A stretch of 64,000 bases of DNA from Bradyrhizobium symbiodeficiens (GCF_002266465.3 NZ_CP029427.2:1676501-1740500), one strand, 5' to 3'. Shown: positions 33,934 through 43,069, counted from the first letter of the stretch. Translations and numbers: made by a program. Notes: generated by a model from the sequence alone, not told the origin.

Positions 33934-35394
33934 CTAATACGCGTTGCGTTGTTTCATCACCTCGAAAAGCGTTCGGACCAGAATCTTGACATCGAGCTTC
34001 ATGCTCCAGTTGTTGATGTACCAGAGATCCAGGCGAACCCTTTCGGCAATATGGTCAAGTGATGGTGTGGCGCCCCTTGCGCCGTTACATTGAGCCCAGC
34101 CGGTGATGCCCGGCTTGACGTGCTGACGAACGGCATAGTTGCTCAGCATCTGTTCGAACTGATCGTCGTGAGCCAAGGCATGCGGGCGAGGCCCCACCAG
34201 CGACATCTCACCCCTTAAGACATTGAACAGTTGCGGCAGTTCATCGACGCTTGTCGCTCGCAGTATTCGTCCAATCTCTGTCACCCGTGGATCGCCCCGC
34301 GTCGCTTGCGACACGGTCGGGCCGTTTTCCTGGCTCGTCATCGATCGGAACTTGAATATCGTAAAGCGCCTGCCGTTGAACCCTTTGCGATCCTGCCGAA
34401 AAATGATGGGCCCGGGAGTGTCAAGTTTGATTGCGATTGCTGTAATCGCGATGATTGGTGAAAAGAACAACAGAGCCACGACCGCCAGGGCGATATCGAC
34501 GGAACGCTTCATCAAACATTGAGCTTCGCTTAGCGGGGCACTTTGAACGTTAATTGCCAAGGCACGGAGGCATTCCGGCGCAGCACCGCGCGTGAGCGCG
34601 CGAACGTTGGCGTCAGGCAGGAGCCAAGCGGCTGTTGGAGTGGCGCTTATATGATTGCGTACGAAATCGAGGCGTTTCGTGTCGGCCCACGGCAAAGCGA
34701 GTAGAATTTCTCGACAATCGTGTCGTCTTGCAAAGGCGGCTGCCGAATTCAGGATTGTTGCGTCTACCGAGGAAGCGTTAGTCGCATCCCCATCGCGAAG
34801 CATGAAGGTCTTCACGTCTCCTGTGCTAAACTCCGTTAGCAAGCTCTGTTCTCTCAATGCGGCGAATTCGCCCGGCACGCCTATCACCACGATAGGACGC
34901 CATCCGATGACCTTGTTCGATACGGCTGCGGCGAGAAATGTTTTCGCGAGGCTCCGCCCGGCGAATAAGAGGAGCGGCGCGAGCATCGAAAAGGCTACCA
35001 ATGCGCCGCGAGAATAGCTGGGGCCTATCTTGAGCAGGAATGCGAGAAGGGCCAACAACAATGCCGTGATAAACCAACAGGATGCGATCCGGCTGATTTC
35101 GAGCCGCGGTCTTATCGCCTCCGTGAAATTGTAATGGCCCTTTCCGCCCATTCGAAGAATGTAAAGAAGGCCTGAGAGGATCCCGATCGCGCAGTAGGGA
35201 AGCAAATTGGGGAGTTCATGGCTAAGTAGCCAGTCGTAAGAACCCCCGGCCACTACGCTCGACAGGAAAATAATCGAGAGGTCTATCGTCGACAGCAGAT
35301 AGGGGACGACGCTCTCGGAAATGCGAAAGGGAGTTGCTGCGCGTGCCGGCCCGATCGCATTGACTTCGTTACGAAATTCCGTGCTATCTGACAA
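33934..35394 (-). CDS. Polyprenyl-phosphate sugar phosphotransferase (WcaJ/ExoY-type)
   Basis: This 486-residue protein has about five membrane helices, a central CoA-binding-like soluble region and a C-terminal bacterial sugar transferase domain. That domain has MKRSVDIALAVVALLFFSPI, FRQDRKGFNGRRFTIFKFRS, DELPQLFNVLRGEMSLVGPR and KPGITGWAQCNGARG. It should place the first sugar-1-phosphate on undecaprenyl phosphate to begin the EPS repeat unit. The start is a TTG at 35394 after an AT-rich leader. It stands alone on the minus strand. Confidence 0.95.
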   Translation of the reverse strand: MSDSTEFRNEVNAIGPARAATPFRISESVVPYLLSTIDLSIIFLSSVVAGGSYDWLLSHELPNLLPYCAIGILSGLLYILRMGGKGHYNFTEAIRPRLEISRIASCWFITALLLALLAFLLKIGPSYSRGALVAFSMLAPLLLFAGRSLAKTFLAAAVSNKVIGWRPIVVIGVPGEFAALREQSLLTEFSTGDVKTFMLRDGDATNASSVDATILNSAAAFARRHDCREILLALPWADTKRLDFVRNHISATPTAAWLLPDANVRALTRGAAPECLRALAINVQSAPLSEAQCLMKRSVDIALAVVALLFFSPIIAITAIAIKLDTPGPIIFRQDRKGFNGRRFTIFKFRSMTSQENGPTVSQATRGDPRVTEIGRILRATSVDELPQLFNVLRGEMSLVGPRPHALAHDDQFEQMLSNYAVRQHVKPGITGWAQCNGARGATPSLDHIAERVRLDLWYINNWSMKLDVKILVRTLFEVMKQRNAY

Positions 35395-35682
35395 AGTAAC
35401 ACCCGAGATTAATTAACTCATGGCATCTACAACTGATTTAAAATCTCATTAAAATAAAAACTGAATTATCAGGCTTGTATCTCGATATTGCCAGCCGCGC
35501 AAATATTAAATTTATATCTTGGTGCTGGGGGCGGAGATAAATCCCTCCCGGCGGCCAGCCCGAAGTCAGCGACCAACCGAACTCAACGCGGGGGCGACGG
35601 GATTATGCATTCTCGGACACGTCCCGCAAATTTCGATCAGCCCGGGATCGGGTTTCAGAATTGTCCTGCAAGGTGACCGATT
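35395..35682. promoter_or_regulatory. AT-rich divergent promoter region
   Basis: About 140 bases next to the sugar-transferase start are very AT-rich, with many A-tracts (for example ATTAAAATAAAAACTGAATT), against a GC-rich background. Divergent genes flank it. Such islands in rhizobial EPS loci are usual targets of Ros/MucR zinc-finger proteins; binding here is inference. Confidence 0.5.
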
Positions 35683-36645
35683 GTGTTGAAGAGGGCTCTG
35701 TTCGTATTTTTTGTTGCTGCCTCGCCTGCTGGCCTGGCGCAGTCGTTCCCTGAACGACCGGTGGAAGCAGGAGATGGGGCATCCTCGCCGACCCCGGATT
35801 CATCCAGACAGTGTCCCGCCGTATCTGCTGGTCAGCGGCGGGTGAGCTATCGGTTTCCGCCACACAGGCAGGTGGTAGAAGGCGTCACTTTTGCCACGAA
35901 CTGGGAAGATATCCCGACGGGGGGCTGGTTCGGTCGGCAGGCGGTGGACGATTGCCGAATTCGGGTCGACGGGTTTCGGACCTGGCACGGCAAGGCTGCA
36001 GTCCGGGTCGAAGTGCAGGCGAACGACGACCCGCTTGCTCTGAACGCCAACAGCGAACGGGCCGAAATGTTCTCGATGCAAGACATCGGCGGGAGAGAGA
36101 TCACAGAAGGGATCTGGAGCGCAGTTCAGTATTACGCCACCAGCTACTATTTTCCGAGCAACTGGCGGGGGCAGCAACTCCCTTGGTCGGCATTTGCTCC
36201 GGCCCATTGCTCGGCTGACAAGAATGCGTGCAATAGCTGGTCCTTTGTTCTTCAATTTTACGGGTGGGGTGGGCTCGTTGCAGCTCAACGGGAAGTGGGC
36301 GGACCTCAGCGATATCTGTTTAATCAAGCCGAGTTTTCCGATGGCGGCCGCTTGGCGCTTGGTCGATGGACGGATTTCATATTCAGGATCGATTGGCGCA
36401 CGGGCACGTACGCGATTTGGCGGCGTAACGAAGGTGAGAAGCCGTTCAGGCTGGTACTGGAGGGAATGTCCAAGGTTCCGTCCGGGCGGCCGATATATGT
36501 GAAGCAGGGACTTTACCGCGGTGGGAAGGTCGAAGGGCGGACAGATGTTCTTTGGATTGGTCCGACGGTTCGGGGCGCCACCTTTTCTGCAGTCGAGCGT
36601 CAAGCATTCGATAGCAATGACGGGCAAACAGATGGCCGCGACTAG
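35683..36645 (+). CDS. Secreted polysaccharide-lyase-fold protein (320 aa)
   Basis: A GTG start with AAGGTGA upstream gives MLKRALFVFFVAASPAGLAQ, a signal peptide. The mature part has a heparin-lyase-I-like jelly roll: TWHGKAAVRVEVQAND, NSERAEMF, WSAVQYYATSYYFPSNW, GRWTDFIFRIDWRTGTYAIW and YVKQGLYRGG. Four Cys may form disulfides. It probably acts in the periplasm or outside, either cutting or binding the local polysaccharide. It is one of three proteins with this fold in the window (also 9823 and 39481). The next gene, a GT2, starts 141 bases on. Confidence 0.75.
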   Translation: MLKRALFVFFVAASPAGLAQSFPERPVEAGDGASSPTPDSSRQCPAVSAGQRRVSYRFPPHRQVVEGVTFATNWEDIPTGGWFGRQAVDDCRIRVDGFRTWHGKAAVRVEVQANDDPLALNANSERAEMFSMQDIGGREITEGIWSAVQYYATSYYFPSNWRGQQLPWSAFAPAHCSADKNACNSWSFVLQFYGWGGLVAAQREVGGPQRYLFNQAEFSDGGRLALGRWTDFIFRIDWRTGTYAIWRRNEGEKPFRLVLEGMSKVPSGRPIYVKQGLYRGGKVEGRTDVLWIGPTVRGATFSAVERQAFDSNDGQTDGRD

Positions 36646-36786
36646 ATGTGCTCGGCGAACGTGTGCCGGCGAAAGTCAGGGCGTTCAGCATGTCTCCAGG
36701 TGTCGGCACACCTCGATGGATTCGGCACCGAGGTCTCGTTAGAATGTCATTCTGGCCCCGATTTATTGGGGCATTACAGGTCGAAA

Positions 36787-37782
36787 ATGATTAAGATCAG
36801 CATTATTATCAAGACGCTCAACGAAGAGGCCAATGTCGAAAAGGCGATCGAGAGCGCGCTCGCAGCAATTGCCGGTTACGAAGGTGAAGTCATTGTGTCC
36901 GACAGTGCGTCGACCGATCGCACTGTAGCGATAGCGACGCGGTTCCCTACGTCAGTCGTCGTATTGGAGGATGCTTCGGAAAGGCGATGCGGCGTCGGTC
37001 CCCAATTGGGCTTTCAACATAGCAAGGGCGAATACGTCTACATCCTCGATGGCGACATGGAGCTTAATGCGGGCTTCATCAAAAGAGCCATCGCCATCCT
37101 CGATGAGCAGAAAGAGGTCGCGGGAGTGGGCGGATATATTCACGAGATGCGTACGGATAACCTTGAACTCCAGGGCCGGATCAAGCGGTTCCAGCGCGCG
37201 CGCAGGAAAGACCTGCTTGATGTTGATTGTCTGAATGGAGGCGGTCTCTATCGGCGTGCGGCGATTTTGCGGGTGGGATACTTCTCTGACCGCAATCTTC
37301 ATGCGTTCGAAGAGTACGATCTCGGAGTTCGCCTTCGGTCGGAGGGGGGGCGTCTTGTGCTGCTGGAAGACAAGGCTGTGGATCATTTTAGTTATGCGAT
37401 GGGTACGTGGCAGCTACTTTGGCATCGCATTTTCAGCGGCCGCTTTTTGAGCTCCGGTGAACTCTTTCGGGCAGCACTGGCCAGCCAATACGTCGGACGG
37501 GTGTTCCGCGAGGTGCGAATTGTCCCAATCTCAATCGGCGTGTGGGCCTATTGGGCGTGCGCGGTCCTGGTGGGACTGCTGACCCAGCCAGCCCCGGTGC
37601 TGTTGACCGCGCTTGCGATGCCGATAGTTGTGATGACGGTTCGAACGAAATCACTGAATCTGGCACTCTTCAGCGTACTGACGTGGCATCTTTCTGCCGC
37701 GGGCTTTGCTGCTGGTATTCTCAAGAAACGCTGTCCGCCGGCGACGCCAATAAGAAGTAGGGTGGTCCAGCCGGCGGCCTAA
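36787..37782 (+). CDS. Glycosyltransferase family 2, membrane-associated C terminus
   Basis: MIKISIIIKTLNEEANVEKA begins a GT-A domain with GEVIVSDSASTDRTVAIA, YILDGDMELNAGF (DxD) and LHAFEEYDLGVRLRSEGG (ED catalytic region). Two or three hydrophobic segments near the C terminus (about 250-315) anchor it to the membrane. The in-frame extension to 36646 lacks support. It follows the lyase-fold gene on the same strand. It likely adds a sugar to the lipid-linked EPS unit. Confidence 0.9.
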   Translation: MIKISIIIKTLNEEANVEKAIESALAAIAGYEGEVIVSDSASTDRTVAIATRFPTSVVVLEDASERRCGVGPQLGFQHSKGEYVYILDGDMELNAGFIKRAIAILDEQKEVAGVGGYIHEMRTDNLELQGRIKRFQRARRKDLLDVDCLNGGGLYRRAAILRVGYFSDRNLHAFEEYDLGVRLRSEGGRLVLLEDKAVDHFSYAMGTWQLLWHRIFSGRFLSSGELFRAALASQYVGRVFREVRIVPISIGVWAYWACAVLVGLLTQPAPVLLTALAMPIVVMTVRTKSLNLALFSVLTWHLSAAGFAAGILKKRCPPATPIRSRVVQPAA

Positions 37783-38112
37783 GTGAGAGCGAAATGCTGC
37801 GATGCAACGGATCCTCCCGGCGTTCAAGCTGAGCTTTTCCCTGGTTGGTTGGGGCGTGTTCCGATTCGGATGCCGCATCGAGCGCCCCGCGTCCATCAAA
37901 AATAGCGGTCCGTTTACTCGAATCAGCTAGAAAGTTCGGGGACCGAGCTCCAATCGACAGATTGGGCGGCCCTGGGTGCAATCGTGTGTGCCGACCCGGT
38001 TATTTTCTGTGCTTTTTGGGGAACACTTAATTGAGAATATTAAATTGGACGCCTCAGGTCACCCTGCCCTGAAGCTCTAACGTGTTAGAGGGGAGTTGAG
38101 ACGGGGGGGCGC
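37783..38112. other. Intergenic leader of the Wza-like gene
   Basis: No gene was found. An AT-rich stretch lies at about 38015-38055 and a palindrome at 38075-38090 is listed separately. The region probably holds the promoter of the export gene. Confidence 0.45.
38075..38090. promoter_or_regulatory. Inverted repeat just before the Wza-like gene
   Basis: CTCTAAC-GT-GTTAGAG is a perfect 7-bp inverted repeat ending 22 bases before the start codon. It could be an operator for a dimeric repressor or a hairpin affecting translation. Confidence 0.4.
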
Positions 38113-39306
38113 ATGCAATTGCGATTGGCATTTCTAACGGTACTGATTTCCGCAGCACTGAGTGGGTGCGCGATCATGCCAGTTGCAGGTCCCCAGAGCT
38201 GGGACGTGACGTCTGGCCAGAGTGAATTTCCGTATGCGCTCGTCCGGCTTGGACCGCAGACGCTCAACGTCCTCGCAGCGCACGCTCCTCGGATCGCTGG
38301 TCGGATTGCGGACGGACGCGGGCCACAGAGGGTCGTCGTCGAGATCGGGGATATCGTTGGCGTAACCGTGTACGAAACGGGCGCCGGCCTCTTCGTGCAG
38401 AACGATTTGGGGGTCCGTCCGGGAAATTTCTTCACCGTTCCCCCGCAGGCGGTGGGTCCGGGTGGTAACATTTCCGTCCCGTCGGCGGGCCAGATCCCTG
38501 CCCGGGGGAAAACGACTTCGGAGATCGAGCAGGAGATTGCAGCCGCTCTGAAGAAGCGGTCGCTGGAACCGAATGCGGTCGTAACCCTGCTTGAGCAGCG
38601 CTCATCAGCATTTACTGTGCTTGGAGATGTCCGCACCGCTGGCCGCTTTGCGGCGAATCCGGGTGGGGAACGTCTTTTGGAGGCAATCGGACGCTCGGGA
38701 GGTCTTTCGGGGCCGGGCAACGAATCTTGGGTTGTTCTCGAGCGAAATGGTAAAAAGGCCGCGGCTCCGTTCGGAGCTCTCATCGATGAGCCTGCAAACA
38801 ACGTCTTCGTTCGACCGCGAGACATGGTCTATGTTTTCCGCGAACCGCAAACATTCCTCGCTTTTGGTGCGTCTGGCCGCCAAGGGCAGTTTCCCTTCGA
38901 TGCTTGGCGAGTTTCCCTGTCTGAGGCAATTGCGAAGGCGACCGGCCTGAGTGATCTTACGGCCGACCCCGCTTCCGTTTTCCTCTATCGCGGCGAAAGC
39001 CGAGAGGTCGCGACGCAGCTTGGGGTTGATATTTCCCGGTTCGAGGGACCTGTTATCCCGATCATCTATCAGGCCGATCTGCGCGATCCCGGCGGTTACT
39101 TCCTCACGTCGAGATTCGAAATGCGCAACAAGGACGTGATTTATGTTTCCAACGCTGCGGCGGTCGAATCGACCAAGTTCTTGAACTTTGTCCGAACGAT
39201 CGTGGCAACGATTCAAGATCCGGTTACGCTTGCGAACTCGGCAAAGGCCCTGAGCACTGGTTCCGGCGCTACGATCGTGACGCAACCGATCAGTGTTGGA
39301 AACTAA
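38113..39306 (+). CDS. Wza-like outer-membrane polysaccharide export lipoprotein
   Basis: This 397-residue protein has MQLRLAFLTVLISAALSGCA, a signal peptide with lipobox LSGC (Cys19). The Poly_export domain follows (about 70-180: VEIGDIVGVTVYETGAG, NISVPSAGQIPARGKT), then SLBB-like beta-grasp domains (VLGDVRTAGRFAANPGGERL; TFLAFGASGRQGQFPF) and FEMRNKDVIYVSNAAAVE. It should form the outer-membrane channel for EPS, as Wza/ExoF do. A Wzc/ExoP partner is not in the window. Confidence 0.93.
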   Translation: MQLRLAFLTVLISAALSGCAIMPVAGPQSWDVTSGQSEFPYALVRLGPQTLNVLAAHAPRIAGRIADGRGPQRVVVEIGDIVGVTVYETGAGLFVQNDLGVRPGNFFTVPPQAVGPGGNISVPSAGQIPARGKTTSEIEQEIAAALKKRSLEPNAVVTLLEQRSSAFTVLGDVRTAGRFAANPGGERLLEAIGRSGGLSGPGNESWVVLERNGKKAAAPFGALIDEPANNVFVRPRDMVYVFREPQTFLAFGASGRQGQFPFDAWRVSLSEAIAKATGLSDLTADPASVFLYRGESREVATQLGVDISRFEGPVIPIIYQADLRDPGGYFLTSRFEMRNKDVIYVSNAAAVESTKFLNFVRTIVATIQDPVTLANSAKALSTGSGATIVTQPISVGN

Positions 39307-39376
39307 GCGGCGCTCCGTCGTCGGTACACGATCTACCGACGCATGTTTGGGGTGGCGTGACATCGGGGGAGGGCGG

Positions 39377-39403
39377 CATAGGGGGCCGCTCCAGCGGCCT
39401 ATG
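39377..39403. terminator. Possible bidirectional terminator hairpin
   Basis: GGCCGC-TCCA-GCGGCC (39384-39399) is a perfect 6-bp stem, extended by CATA/TATG with a small G bulge. It lies between the converging Wza-like and lyase-fold genes. No T-tract is present. Confidence 0.45.
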
Positions 39404-39480
39404 AGTTGAGCCTGCTAGGCGCCGGCTGACCGCTGGCGAAGCCCCCTTTGGCGCGGAACAGTCCAGATCGTTCACTAGGT

Positions 39481-40269
39481 TCATTTGGTGGGCAGAGGGG
39501 CTGTAACTCGTGCCGTAAGGTCCGATGTGCCCACTTCCATGTTGGCAAATTGAATAGCGAGCGGTGCCGCAATGGGGCCGTAGCCGCGATAAATGCCAAA
39601 CTTCCAATAAGCTTGATTGCCGATGGCGCCTATCGTCCCCGCGAAATCGACGATCTTTGCTCCATCCAGCCAGATATCAAGCTGACCATTGGTGTCACCT
39701 TCGCGCAGATGGAATACGAGGTGGTGCCATTCATTGCGGCTGAGCGTCCCGTTGTAGCGGACGCTTGTTTGCGCACCTGCGCGGGACCCCGAATATTCGC
39801 TAAAGACGATCAATCGGCCCGCTTTGAAATGTATGTGGAACGGCCTGATCTTTGAGCCGTGCATTTGGCTGATAGCCGTCCAGTCGGATTGATATTCGGC
39901 CCCCGGCTCGATGAGAAAAGAATAAGATCCCCAAACGTCAGATCCCTGGTTGTAGCGACGCTTGTAGCCGTCCAGCTCGGAACGCTCCTTGTTTTCGCCG
40001 GAGGCGCGGTCTTCGTCCCATGAATCTCCTGCACGTACTTCGAAGCGCGTGATGTCGATCGCGCCGGCCTGAGCCCTCCGGATGCTCCAGTCATTGCCGG
40101 AGGACTCCACGACGTAAGGGATGCCCCTAATTGTAATCGGCGTCTTTGCGTTCGCGATGGCTGCCCAATTCGAACTCAGAGCATCTTCTGCCCGGGACGG
40201 ATGGCTCGCGGTCAATAGGATCGCGAGAAATGATGTCGTCGCCAGGATGGCGTTAAATGGGCTTGGCAT
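39481..40269 (-). CDS. Secreted heparin-lyase-I-like protein (262 aa)
   Basis: MPSPFNAILATTSFLAILLT with SHPSRAEDA is a signal peptide with cleavage after SRA. The mature part is a compact Polysacc_lyase (heparinase-I-like) jelly roll: RFEVRAGDSWDED, KERSELDGYKRRYNQGSDVW, SDWTAISQMHGSKIRPFHIH, EWHHLVFHLREGDTNGQLDI and YWKFGIYRGYGP. It is a near match in layout to the domain in the 1466-residue protein. It may trim or release the exopolysaccharide. A GTG at 40275 is an alternative start. It is the last gene of a minus-strand group with the PPTase. Confidence 0.82.
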   Translation of the reverse strand: MPSPFNAILATTSFLAILLTASHPSRAEDALSSNWAAIANAKTPITIRGIPYVVESSGNDWSIRRAQAGAIDITRFEVRAGDSWDEDRASGENKERSELDGYKRRYNQGSDVWGSYSFLIEPGAEYQSDWTAISQMHGSKIRPFHIHFKAGRLIVFSEYSGSRAGAQTSVRYNGTLSRNEWHHLVFHLREGDTNGQLDIWLDGAKIVDFAGTIGAIGNQAYWKFGIYRGYGPIAAPLAIQFANMEVGTSDLTARVTAPLPTK

Positions 40270-40337
40270 GCTCACTCAAGGCTCTCTTTCAAAATCTGAA
40301 TATTGGTTTCGGAATAGACCTTCCTCTTGACAGTGGA

Positions 40338-41201
40338 TCAAGGCGAGGGAGCTTCTCCGGAGTTCGATTCATCGTCCCGTTGGCGCGAGATTGTCGTCGG
40401 TCGTTCGGCTATCGAGCCTGGGTCAGTTTCTTGTCCGTGAAGATCGAATATCTGAATAGAATTCGAGATAACCGGAGCAGCTACCGCTGCGAGATGATTG
40501 CCGAAAGACAGATCAGCCATTTGATAGGTCGACTCTTTTGACCAACTATCGGGTCGCCATTGAATGTCCCATCTCTTGGAGCAGTCCAGTGGCACTTCGA
40601 ACCCATCCAGCCGTCCAAGCAGCCCCACTCCAACCGCTTTCAGGAGAGCCTCCTTTCGCGTCCAGCATCGAAGGAAGGCGCGTGTCCGTCCCTCCTGCTC
40701 GAGCTTCGCGATAGCCTCCCTTTCGTGTTTGGTGCAGATACCTTCAGCTAATGTGGTTACGTCGGTGTTTTCGACGGCGCCGATGTCTTCGACATCGATT
40801 CCGATGCTTTGACCGATTGCGAGCGCAAGCAAAGCCATGGAGCGGCTATGGGTTAGGTTGAACTGCAGGCCGCGCGGCGAGGCCATTTCGTCCACTGACG
40901 GCTTGCCGTGTTCGTCCACAATCATGGGCACTTTGCTTGGATCCAGTCCGAGGTATTCGCCCAGTACTACTCGAAGCAAAAACCTGCTCTGACAAAATCG
41001 CTCGCGGTCCGGCAAAAAGCGAAATCGTTCGGCGCGCGCGCGCTCCTCGTCGCTCATGACTTGCCAGCCGGCTCGCGCCGATCCGAGGGACGAGAACTCC
41101 AGGCGCCACACGTGAATTTCGCCAAGTGCAGCTTGCAACAAGGTGCGGGGTTCCAGCGCACCAACCCTACTTATGGGCGATACGAAGTTGATTTGTGACA
41201 T
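40338..41201 (-). CDS. 4'-Phosphopantetheinyl transferase, Sfp type
   Basis: This 287-residue enzyme starts at MSQINFVSPISRVGA (41201). It has the paired Sfp motifs: FNLTHSRSMALLALA, IGIDVEDIG (metal-binding Asp and Glu) and FLRCWTRKEALLKAVGVGLL (W-x-x-K-E-A). It would transfer phosphopantetheine from CoA to the carrier domains of the synthetases at 19155-25475 and 48157-62092. The frame continues to 41276, but 41201 aligns best. It overlaps the end of the deacetylase gene by 35 bases, so the two are co-transcribed. Confidence 0.95.
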   Translation of the reverse strand: MSQINFVSPISRVGALEPRTLLQAALGEIHVWRLEFSSLGSARAGWQVMSDEERARAERFRFLPDRERFCQSRFLLRVVLGEYLGLDPSKVPMIVDEHGKPSVDEMASPRGLQFNLTHSRSMALLALAIGQSIGIDVEDIGAVENTDVTTLAEGICTKHEREAIAKLEQEGRTRAFLRCWTRKEALLKAVGVGLLGRLDGFEVPLDCSKRWDIQWRPDSWSKESTYQMADLSFGNHLAAVAAPVISNSIQIFDLHGQETDPGSIAERPTTISRQRDDESNSGEAPSP

Positions 41202-42006
41202 GGTCGTCGATCCACCCGCCGAGGTCGATGAACTCCACCGCTTCATGGGATCTAAGAAAACCCAACATGTCGTCAATGGCCTGCCAGATGTCCTCGTTGT
41301 GCGCCAAATGATGCGTCAGCAAGCCAATGGGGGCGTCAGGAGCCAGGAAGCCGAGCCTCCTGCCTCGCAATTGCTGAACGAGAAGGTCGGAGATAATTCT
41401 CCGCTTTTGAGCCGTTCTTGCCTTCCAATCGATGACGTCCAGATGAACATCGATCCTGGGACCACGCTTGAACTCAGTCATCCTGACGACTCCACGCCAC
41501 AGCATGCGAGAGCCTAGTCGCAGAAGCCTCCACTCGAGTTGATTCGGCATGAGCGACACCCCAGCGTACCCCACCCCCGGCAGGGCTCTCACGAGCGCGG
41601 GTGTGATGCGATTGAAGGGCGGGACAAAAATCGGCTGCGAAGAGCTGAAACACTCCTTGAACAGCTGTAGTGCGAACTCTGCATCGGCAATCATGCTTGA
41701 TATCGGCCGATCGGGTCCAAACTCTGCGGGTTTCTTTCCCCGGTTGTAGTTGATGTGCTTCCAGCCATGGGGCATCGGATAGAAGTGACGATCGTTCTGG
41801 GCGAGAAATTCCCGTAGCCCCGGTGTCACCATTCCCGGGATGACTGCCAGCCCTATCTTGGTATCAAACCGGACGGCAACATCGCGCAGGCGCTCCAGGT
41901 AGGGTGATGGCTCGAAGGCGTCATCATCGCGGACCCAGAATTTTGCTTTCAGGTTGGAGTCCGCCCAGATATCGAGTTCGTGACGTGCATCGTCAAACAA
42001 ATTCAT
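41167..42006 (-). CDS. Polysaccharide deacetylase-family protein
   Basis: This 279-residue protein has the NodB-like metal site split over FWVRDDDAFEP (Asp-Asp), PHGWKHINYN (His-x-x-x-His type), FVPPFNRITPAL and late THHLAHNEDIWQ. There is no signal peptide, so it should act in the cytosol. That fits modification of a lipid-linked precursor or a small amino-sugar or peptide substrate. It lies between the JmjC-like gene and the PPTase in one orientation, so it may serve either the polysaccharide or the peptide pathway. Confidence 0.82.
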   Translation of the reverse strand: MNLFDDARHELDIWADSNLKAKFWVRDDDAFEPSPYLERLRDVAVRFDTKIGLAVIPGMVTPGLREFLAQNDRHFYPMPHGWKHINYNRGKKPAEFGPDRPISSMIADAEFALQLFKECFSSSQPIFVPPFNRITPALVRALPGVGYAGVSLMPNQLEWRLLRLGSRMLWRGVVRMTEFKRGPRIDVHLDVIDWKARTAQKRRIISDLLVQQLRGRRLGFLAPDAPIGLLTHHLAHNEDIWQAIDDMLGFLRSHEAVEFIDLGGWIDDHVTNQLRIAHK

Positions 42007-42145
42007 CTCTGGCAGTCTCGAACTGTCAACAACAACCTCTGCAAAGACCGGGTGGGAAACGAAATTCTACTTCGCACGTAATGCATGTCCTCGGACGCTT
42101 CAAATAACAAGATCTCAAAACAGAATTTGGAACAGTCTTGGCAAC

Positions 42146-43069
42146 CTACGTGCTCCCGGCGCGAGCATACATCGCTTGCTCCTCGCCGACCCTTTGTCCT
42201 CTGGCGCGGTAGACCGCGCGCGTCGCCGCGCGAGCGGCGCGCGCCCCCAAATATATGGCCTCATCGAAGACGCCAGAGCTTCGTGAAGATGGCACGTTGA
42301 TGCCGAACTCCGCCAAGCGGCCTCGAATTTTATGGATCAGGCTGTCGCGCCGGGTGCTGTCAGTGTAGTACGTGAAGCTGACCGTAACGGAGGGCTCCTC
42401 ACCGACCTCGACTAGGTGGGGACTGGTGGAGGGCATGTAAGCTCCCTCTCCAGGGTTCAACTTGAAGCAATGAGCTAACTCGCGAAACTCTTCCCGCCAG
42501 GTAATCAATCCGCGATCATGTCGGGAATGAAAGCGGTCGCGGGCTTTATTGCTGACCACTCTTAGCTCGTCGGGATCCCAGACATAAACCGTCTTCTGTC
42601 CCTGGATCTGCAAGATAAAATTATGTTCCTTGTCGATATGAAACGGCGTGACCGTTTTTGGCGAGCTCACAAAGATCCAGCCGCCGCGATACCCCATGCC
42701 GGGGTCCTTGAGTTCGACATTAGGGCGGACGCTATCCAGCACCTCGTCAACGAGTTCCCGATAGATGGGGTCTGTTTGAACGTTGAGCAAGGACATCCAG
42801 GCCTTTGCCGCAGCAATATGCTCCATCGTGGCGACTAAACTATCCTTCACCGGATGCAAATCGGGAGCACTGGAGAATGACGTTCCGGCCTCAGCTGCAT
42901 TGGTGTGGGCTCGAATTCCGCCCTTGCTTTCAAGACGCTTTGCGAGTTTGACCAACTCTTCGATACGGAACCGATGATCGTCCGACAGGCGATGCTTGAC
43001 CGGCGTTACCGTCCACGGGTCAAACTTGGTCCAGTCCACATCGATAAGGGGCGGGGGATCTAATACCAT
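42146..43069 (-). CDS. JmjC/cupin-like putative Fe(II)/2-oxoglutarate oxygenase
   Basis: This 307-residue protein has the double-stranded beta-helix layout with VTPFHIDKEHNFILQIQG (the iron-binding His-x-Asp) and MPSTSPHLVEVGEEPSVTVS (the distal His). A long N-terminal helical region precedes it and a basic Arg/Ala tail (RAARAATRAVYRARG) follows. It is similar to cupin_8/JmjC small-molecule or protein hydroxylases. The start at 43069 has GGAG upstream; 43096 lacks one. Placed with a PPTase, it is a candidate tailoring hydroxylase for the NRPS product, but a sugar-pathway role cannot be excluded. Confidence 0.75.
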   Translation of the reverse strand: MVLDPPPLIDVDWTKFDPWTVTPVKHRLSDDHRFRIEELVKLAKRLESKGGIRAHTNAAEAGTSFSSAPDLHPVKDSLVATMEHIAAAKAWMSLLNVQTDPIYRELVDEVLDSVRPNVELKDPGMGYRGGWIFVSSPKTVTPFHIDKEHNFILQIQGQKTVYVWDPDELRVVSNKARDRFHSRHDRGLITWREEFRELAHCFKLNPGEGAYMPSTSPHLVEVGEEPSVTVSFTYYTDSTRRDSLIHKIRGRLAEFGINVPSSRSSGVFDEAIYLGARAARAATRAVYRARGQRVGEEQAMYARAGST

